From NCBI GenBank assembly GCA_030616425.1, contig JAUWXJ010000082.1:1-9878 (forward strand): a DNA stretch of 9,878 nt. The letters run 5' to 3'. The translations under genes and the position numbers were made by a program. Origin of the DNA: Desulfobacterales bacterium. GTDB lineage: Bacteria > Desulfobacterota > Desulfobacteria > Desulfobacterales > C00003060. Below, in pieces: positions 7,255-9,878 of this stretch (position 1 is its first letter; each line of letters begins with the position of its first letter). The notes below the pieces were generated by a model. It did not search any database. It was given only the letters and a program-made list of their open reading frames with translations, and was not told where the DNA came from.

Positions 7255-7983
7255 TCAGCTGGGCTGCTGACGGACCAGTATCGCCCAACTATCAAAGAGC
7301 CGGTTGTAGCAGATAATATAGGTACGCCCATCATCGGCCTGGACTTTGAAATAATCGATAGCCTCGGATTTCTCATCCAAACCGCCTTCATACCAACGGT
7401 CGACAATCTTAGTAATTCTGAAGGTTCGATCCACCCATACAAAGGAACGGGGGGATTCGTTGGCCTTGTAACCTTCGTAACAGGTAACCTCTATTGGGTC
7501 AAAGGTGATTGAGCGGCCAGACAGATATTCCACCAAACCTGAAACCGAATCCTGAATGTCAAGGAAGCAGAAGCGGTATGCGTCATATTCCAGCCCGTAG
7601 GGATCTGCAATACCCCGCGTCCTTGAACCGAAACGGGCAAAATACCTGATTAGTAAAACCTTGCCTGCTGCTTCTGGAAAAGCGGCCAGGAGCGCTTCCT
7701 CGTGGGATTTCTCCATTATCAGGATAAGGTCGGAACACGCCACAAGGTCTTTCGACAAAGATATTGCTTTGTGCTCAGCCAAGTCCACACCGTATTCAGC
7801 GGCAACCCGTTGCGCTAGGGAGGTGGCAGAATTACCGGGAAGTGCGAGCAAGCCAGCTGAGTCAGCTGTAATGCCTTTAAGCCCCTTCTCGGCTGCAAGC
7901 TTTTTCAAGAGACTTTCAGCAAAGGGACTACGACAAATGTTGCCTGTGCACACAAACAAGATATTTGTTATCTGTCCGGCCAT
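7255..7983 (-). CDS. Low-molecular-weight protein tyrosine phosphatase with a fused C-terminal domain
   Basis: The protein has 242 residues, against about 150 for the usual LMW-PTP. Residues 1-155 are the phosphatase: the P-loop is C12-TGNIC-R18-S19 (CX5R) and the general-acid loop is D127-P128-Y129, so it should be active, hydrolysing phosphotyrosine or arsenate-like substrates in the cytoplasm. Residues about 160-240 form a second compact domain with IEVTCYEGYKANESPRSF, IVDRWYEGG and ADDGRTYIICYN. From memory this resembles a small uncharacterised domain (DUF6504-like), usually found alone or on other proteins. The ATG at 7983 begins just before the first beta strand, with AAGAG about 10 nt upstream. 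The stop of the phosphoesterase gene is 31 bp upstream, so the two are probably co-transcribed. Phosphatase identity is secure; the name of the second domain is tentative. Confidence 0.9.
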   Translation of the reverse strand: MAGQITNILFVCTGNICRSPFAESLLKKLAAEKGLKGITADSAGLLALPGNSATSLAQRVAAEYGVDLAEHKAISLSKDLVACSDLILIMEKSHEEALLAAFPEAAGKVLLIRYFARFGSRTRGIADPYGLEYDAYRFCFLDIQDSVSGLVEYLSGRSITFDPIEVTCYEGYKANESPRSFVWVDRTFRITKIVDRWYEGGLDEKSEAIDYFKVQADDGRTYIICYNRLFDSWAILVRQQPS

Positions 7984-8014
7984 ATTTATAAACTCTTGGG
8001 GTGCTAACGATCAA

Positions 8015-8497
8015 TCAATGTGCCTTGCAGGGCGGGACCCTTTCCTGAAGGGTGGCCTTCTTCTCATTTGTAAGTGCACGCGGAAGTGTCCACTTAGCCC
8101 GGCTGTGAGCATCTTTCTTCTTGATCAGAAGCCAATTCTTTTCGCCCCGCCCTTTCATCTTTACCAGCGCGAACCCCCCCTTGAGTATCCTGCCACGAAG
8201 TTCAATAATCATCTTCCCGCGTTCAAGAGCCTCCATCGGATCGTCCCCTTCAAGGAGGCTGTATTCCCCTTCATCCCACACCACCACCACGCCGGCCCCG
8301 TACTGACCGGCAGGTATAATTCCCTCAAAACCAAAGTATTCAAGAGGGTGGTCATCCACCATAACCGCGAGCCTTTTGTCAGCCGGGTTTAAGGAGGGCC
8401 CTTTGGGCAAGGCCCAAGACTTCAATACGCCGCCCATCTCCAGACGAAGATCGTAGTGGAGCTGTCGCGCGTGGTGCTCCTGTACCAAAAAGCGCAT
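8015..8497 (-). CDS. Stand-alone LigD-type 3'-phosphoesterase domain protein, N-terminus possibly shortened
   Basis: This 160-residue protein matches the phosphoesterase domain of bacterial LigD (DNA end-joining), which trims 3'-phosphate and 3'-ribonucleotide ends with a metal ion. The known active-site pattern is complete: H8, H14, D16 and R18 in HHARQLHYDLR, then H50 and Y54 in DDHPLEY, at the same spacing as in Pseudomonas LigD. There is no polymerase or ligase domain. The family normally has some 30-40 residues before the first catalytic His; here there are seven. The frame is open back to a TAA at 8579-8581 and reads KPKVKGPSAE just before Met1, which looks like family linker, but contains no ATG, GTG or TTG. 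No good ribosome site precedes the ATG at 8497. The true N-terminus may have been lost by rearrangement in the repeat-rich DNA upstream. I saw no ku or ligase gene here. Confidence 0.85.
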   Translation of the reverse strand: MRFLVQEHHARQLHYDLRLEMGGVLKSWALPKGPSLNPADKRLAVMVDDHPLEYFGFEGIIPAGQYGAGVVVVWDEGEYSLLEGDDPMEALERGKMIIELRGRILKGGFALVKMKGRGEKNWLLIKKKDAHSRAKWTLPRALTNEKKATLQERVPPCKAH

Positions 8498-8584
8498 CTC
8501 AGCTGAAGGGCCTTTTACCTTTGGTTTTTCATCAGAGACGCAAGAGACTGATGAGGTAACGTTTGTAGGTTTTGAAGGTTAGGG

Positions 8585-8608
8585 AAACTTGGGGACACCC
8601 TTTAGTTT
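8585..8608. repeat. Short hairpin at the 3' side of the transposase remnant
   Basis: AAACT (8585-8589) pairs with AGTTT (8604-8608), with GGGG/CCC partly pairing inside (core TGGGGACACCC). It lies 14 bp beyond the stop of the RAYT-like remnant and shares the GGGGAC start with the palindromes at 8943 and 9747, as expected for REP-like sequences bordering a RAYT gene. Confidence 0.4.
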
Positions 8609-8621
8609 TCCAGTTTCTCGC

Positions 8622-8729
8622 CTAAGGCTCGATAAGTTTGTAGTCGTTCTCTTGAGCTATTCTTTCTCCTCTCTTTACGGACAAACTTATCCCTGACAAG
8701 GAGAGCTTTAATCGTCTTGATAATTCAGC
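8622..8729 (-). pseudogene. C-terminal remnant of a RAYT-like (Y1 family) transposase
   Basis: On the minus strand the last 35 codons before a TAG at 8622-8624 read AELSRRLKLSLSGIS followed by LSVKRGERIAQENDYKLIEP. This matches, from memory, the C-terminal helix-turn-helix seen in REP-associated tyrosine (Y1) transposases of deltaproteobacteria (AELARRLG-S---S-SVKRGEKIA). Nothing of the catalytic HUH domain is present: homology stops at about 8729, where the codons begin to antisense the TypA fragment. It is therefore a 5'-truncated relic. GGGGAC-type palindromes nearby fit the RAYT/REP association. The family assignment rests on a short motif and is moderately sure. Confidence 0.6.
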
Positions 8730-8936
8730 CATGCCGATTTTGGCGGCCAGGTGGAGCGGGTGCTGCGCATGGCGGACGGCTGCCTGCTCCTGGTGGATGC
8801 CCAGGAAGGCCCCATGCCGCAGACCTATTTTGTGCTGAAAAAGGCCCTGGCCATCCCGCTTCCGGTGCTGGTAGTAATCAACAAGATTGACAGGCCCGCA
8901 GCCCGGCCGCACTGGGCCGTGGACCAGGTATTCTAA
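8730..8936 (+). pseudogene. typA: Internal fragment of TypA/BipA ribosome-associated GTPase
   Basis: The plus strand encodes HADFGGQVERVLRMADG, then LLLVDAQEGPMPQT and VLVVINKIDRPAARP, ending DQVF and a stop at 8934-8936. This is the G3-to-G4 part of the TypA GTP-binding domain (DTPGHADFGG ... NKID), roughly residues 75-145 of a protein of about 600. Both ends are cut inside the conserved domain: an in-frame TAA at 8721-8723 precedes it and unrelated DNA follows DQVF. A GTP-binding domain this short cannot work. Codons are markedly more GC-rich than the flanks, which suggests a different source. A functional typA presumably lies elsewhere in the genome. Confidence 0.85.
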
Positions 8937-8942
8937 AACTCG

Positions 8943-9013
8943 GGGACGTTGTTGAATTCGTTGACTTATGGTCAGTGATTTTGGCAGTTATTCAACAAAT
9001 TCAACAACGTCCC
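8943..9013. repeat. 71-bp imperfect palindrome, GGGACGTTG type
   Basis: Bases 8943-8964 and the reverse complement of 8992-9013 agree at 21 of 22 positions (the mismatch is at 8959), around a 27-nt loop. The arm begins GGGACGTTGTTGAATT. It follows the TypA fragment stop by 6 bp. A long imperfect hairpin of this kind is the usual substrate form for RAYT or IS200/IS605-type transposases; that link is inference. Confidence 0.6.
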
Positions 9014-9151
9014 TCAATCTTCTCAATCTTGAAAGAAACGCATAAACGCATGACCGTCCCCCTCGTCTCCAAAGAGAGAAAACTGCATTTGAAGCTACGC
9101 ACTTTCTGCACCAACGTCCCCTCTCTTCTCTCAATTTATCAAGAGGAAACA

Positions 9152-9363
9152 GGCTGTTGCCCAAACAAAAATCCCTTTTCGCTCGGTCTAAAACGTTTTT
9201 TGCTAATAAATCTTGGCGAAGTGGAAGATCAGCGATTCAAACTGTTTGAGCCCGAAGGGCGAGTTTAGCGCAAAGCTTCACTACGTGCCGAATCGCCTGG
9301 AGCAAGCCTTAGATTTATCAAAAAACGTTTTAGACCGAGCGAAAAGGGATTTGGGCAACAGCC
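9152..9363. mobile_element. 212-bp non-coding element with roughly 53-bp inverted repeats
   Basis: The right arm 9311-9363 pairs over its full length with the left arm 9152-9213, apart from a 6-nt insertion near 9166-9171 and a 3-nt insertion near 9203-9205 on the left. The arms carry GGCTGTTGCCCAAA and TCGGTCTAAAACGTTTTTTG. The centre contains a small hairpin (GCCC-gaa-GGGC at about 9250-9260, flanked by AAAC/GTTT). No gene is credible inside. The features fit a MITE or another structured non-autonomous repeat. A GGAAA lies just outside each end (9145-9149 and 9365-9369), a weak candidate for target duplication. It shares no obvious arm sequence with the element at 4527-4749, so two families are represented. 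Confidence 0.65.
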
Positions 9364-9399
9364 CGGAAAGATTTGACTCCAATTCCCCCTATGACCTTA

Positions 9400-9642
9400 T
9401 TACCCAAAAACGTGTCTGAGCCCCTCAAGGACTTCAAGAACTTCGTCCCTTTGTTCGTGGGTCATCGCATCCTGTTCCAACAATATCTCTCCCAGGAGTC
9501 GGTGGGTCTCCTTCTCGAGATCCTCTCGCACTTGAACCTTTAGCGCCTCGAAGAGTTGATCCGGAGTGATAAACCCCTTTTCTACCGCAACGACTCCAAA
9601 ACGCAGTTGACGCTTTCCCGTCCTTCTCGTATTGTTTGACAT
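9400..9642 (-). CDS. Small conserved-looking protein, possibly T2SSE_N-like
   Basis: This 80-residue soluble protein is highly charged and predicted helical. Its core (RFGVVAVEKGFITPDQLFEAL, then HRLLGEILLEQDAMTHEQ with DEVLEVL) has the two-part pattern of the N-terminal domain of GspE/PilB ATPases and MshEN domains, in which short helices follow a 'G-(L/I)-(I/T)--Q' motif. There is no ATPase part, so it is either a stand-alone adaptor or a hypothetical protein of a family I remember only loosely from sulfate reducers. The ATG at 9642 has a good ribosome site (AAAAGGA, about 7 nt upstream) and a promoter about 60 bp upstream, which supports a real gene. It stands alone between repeat elements. 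The function is unknown. Confidence 0.75.
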   Translation of the reverse strand: MSNNTRRTGKRQLRFGVVAVEKGFITPDQLFEALKVQVREDLEKETHRLLGEILLEQDAMTHEQRDEVLEVLEGLRHVFG

Positions 9643-9693
9643 GGAATAATCCTTTTCAATTGATCTTCGTCCCAGACCCCAACATTCCAGACT

Positions 9694-9722
9694 TTTCTAA
9701 AGCAGAAAGAAATGCAAGTCAA
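9694..9722 (-). promoter_or_regulatory. Sigma-70-type promoter for the 80-residue protein gene
   Basis: On the minus strand, TTGACT (9717-9722) is separated by exactly 17 bp from TAGAAA (9694-9699). The -35 is near consensus and the -10 is weaker. Transcription would begin near 9687, giving a leader of about 45 nt ending in AAAAGGA before the ATG at 9642. Confidence 0.5.
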
Positions 9723-9746
9723 CAAAGAAAATCTATAACCAATCTA

Positions 9747-9828
9747 GGGGACGTACTTTACATTTAAAGTTCATTCCTTCTGTTTGCTGGTTGAGCAACC
9801 TTAACTTTAAAACTGAAGAACGTTCCCC
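9747..9828. repeat. 82-bp imperfect palindrome, GGGGACGT type
   Basis: GGGGACGT at 9747-9754 faces ACGTTCCCC near 9820-9828, and TTTAAAGTT (9763-9771) is the exact complement of AACTTTAAA (9803-9811). A GGTTG-ag-CAACC core sits in the loop (9789-9800). It shares the GGGGACGT terminus with the palindrome at 8943. A further TGTCCCC follows at 9853-9859; the last 50 bases of the window hold nothing else I can identify. Confidence 0.5.
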
Positions 9829-9878
9829 AAAATTTCCACACCCCTTCCAGGATGTCCCCAAAAATTCCCTGGCACCAG

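Larger units (their letters stand above)
8498..9399. other. Repeat-rich graveyard of gene fragments
   Basis: About 900 bp without an intact gene. In order it holds the start-less upstream extension of the phosphoesterase frame, a small hairpin (8585-8608), a RAYT-like transposase tail (8622-8729, minus), a TypA fragment (8730-8936, plus), a 71-bp imperfect palindrome (8943-9013), a 138-bp stretch with scattered (A)ACGTCCC motifs but no recognised gene (9014-9151), and a 212-bp long-inverted-repeat element (9152-9363). Open frames across these pieces span unrelated sequence and should not be annotated as genes. Confidence 0.7.

Noticed and set aside
7067..7288. 73-codon minus-strand open frame between the phosphatase and the Cache kinase
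   Set aside because: It overlaps the phosphatase 3' end and the predicted kinase promoter, has no clear ribosome site and resembles nothing known. A short hydrophobic stretch is not enough to call a gene.
7410..7440. tRNA-like GGTTCGATCC string
   Set aside because: It lies within the phosphatase gene and no cloverleaf can be built around it.
8631..8691. 11-bp inverted repeat GATAAGTTTGT / ACAAACTTATC
   Set aside because: Both arms lie inside the transposase-tail coding remnant; it may be chance, and I could not tie it to the other palindromes.
8975..9419. Plus-strand frames of 97 and 68 codons
   Set aside because: They run through the arms of two inverted-repeat elements and have low-complexity, unrecognisable products.

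Overview
The window looks like a chromosomal segment from a Desulfobacterota (deltaproteobacterial) organism. This is an inference from the style of the proteins: large PAS/Cache sensor kinases, a PfkB-family kinase of a type I associate with sulfate reducers, a stand-alone LigD-type phosphoesterase, and a RAYT-like transposase remnant among palindromic repeats. No rRNA, tRNA or CRISPR array was found.

Layout: (1) 1-3096, plus strand, is a tight signalling operon. It has a PAS histidine kinase cut by the window edge, a small Rcp1-like receiver protein, and a receiver-PAS-histidine kinase hybrid. The genes are 2-4 bp apart and none carries a DNA-binding output domain. (2) 3281-4243, minus strand, is a PfkB-family sugar/nucleoside kinase convergent with that operon. 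(3) 4244-4814 is non-coding and holds a short palindrome, a 12-bp inverted repeat and a 223-bp MITE-like element with perfect 35-bp arms. (4) 4815-7034, minus strand, is a membrane Cache-HAMP-PAS histidine kinase whose ATP-binding domain lacks the usual G1 and G2 glycine motifs. A good promoter lies just upstream. (5) 7255-8497, minus strand, is a two-gene unit: a LigD-type 3'-phosphoesterase, then a low-molecular-weight protein tyrosine phosphatase fused to an extra C-terminal domain. (6) 8498-9399 is a graveyard of mobile or rearranged DNA. It holds the C-terminal tail of a RAYT-like transposase abutting an internal TypA/BipA GTPase fragment on the opposite strand, a 71-bp imperfect palindrome and a 212-bp long-inverted-repeat element. 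(7) 9400-9642, minus strand, encodes an 80-residue conserved-looking small protein with its own promoter, followed by another GGGGACGT-type palindrome at the window end.

How it fits together: the first three genes probably form one phosphorelay, with the kinase(s) passing phosphate to the single-domain receiver and/or the receiver of the hybrid. The Cache kinase at 4815-7034 is a separate membrane sensor with no adjacent response regulator. The phosphoesterase and phosphatase genes are close enough to be co-transcribed, but no shared pathway is evident. I see no clear new defence or biosynthetic system. The most unusual material is the repeat-rich junction region 8580-9400, the MITE-like element and the degenerate kinase.
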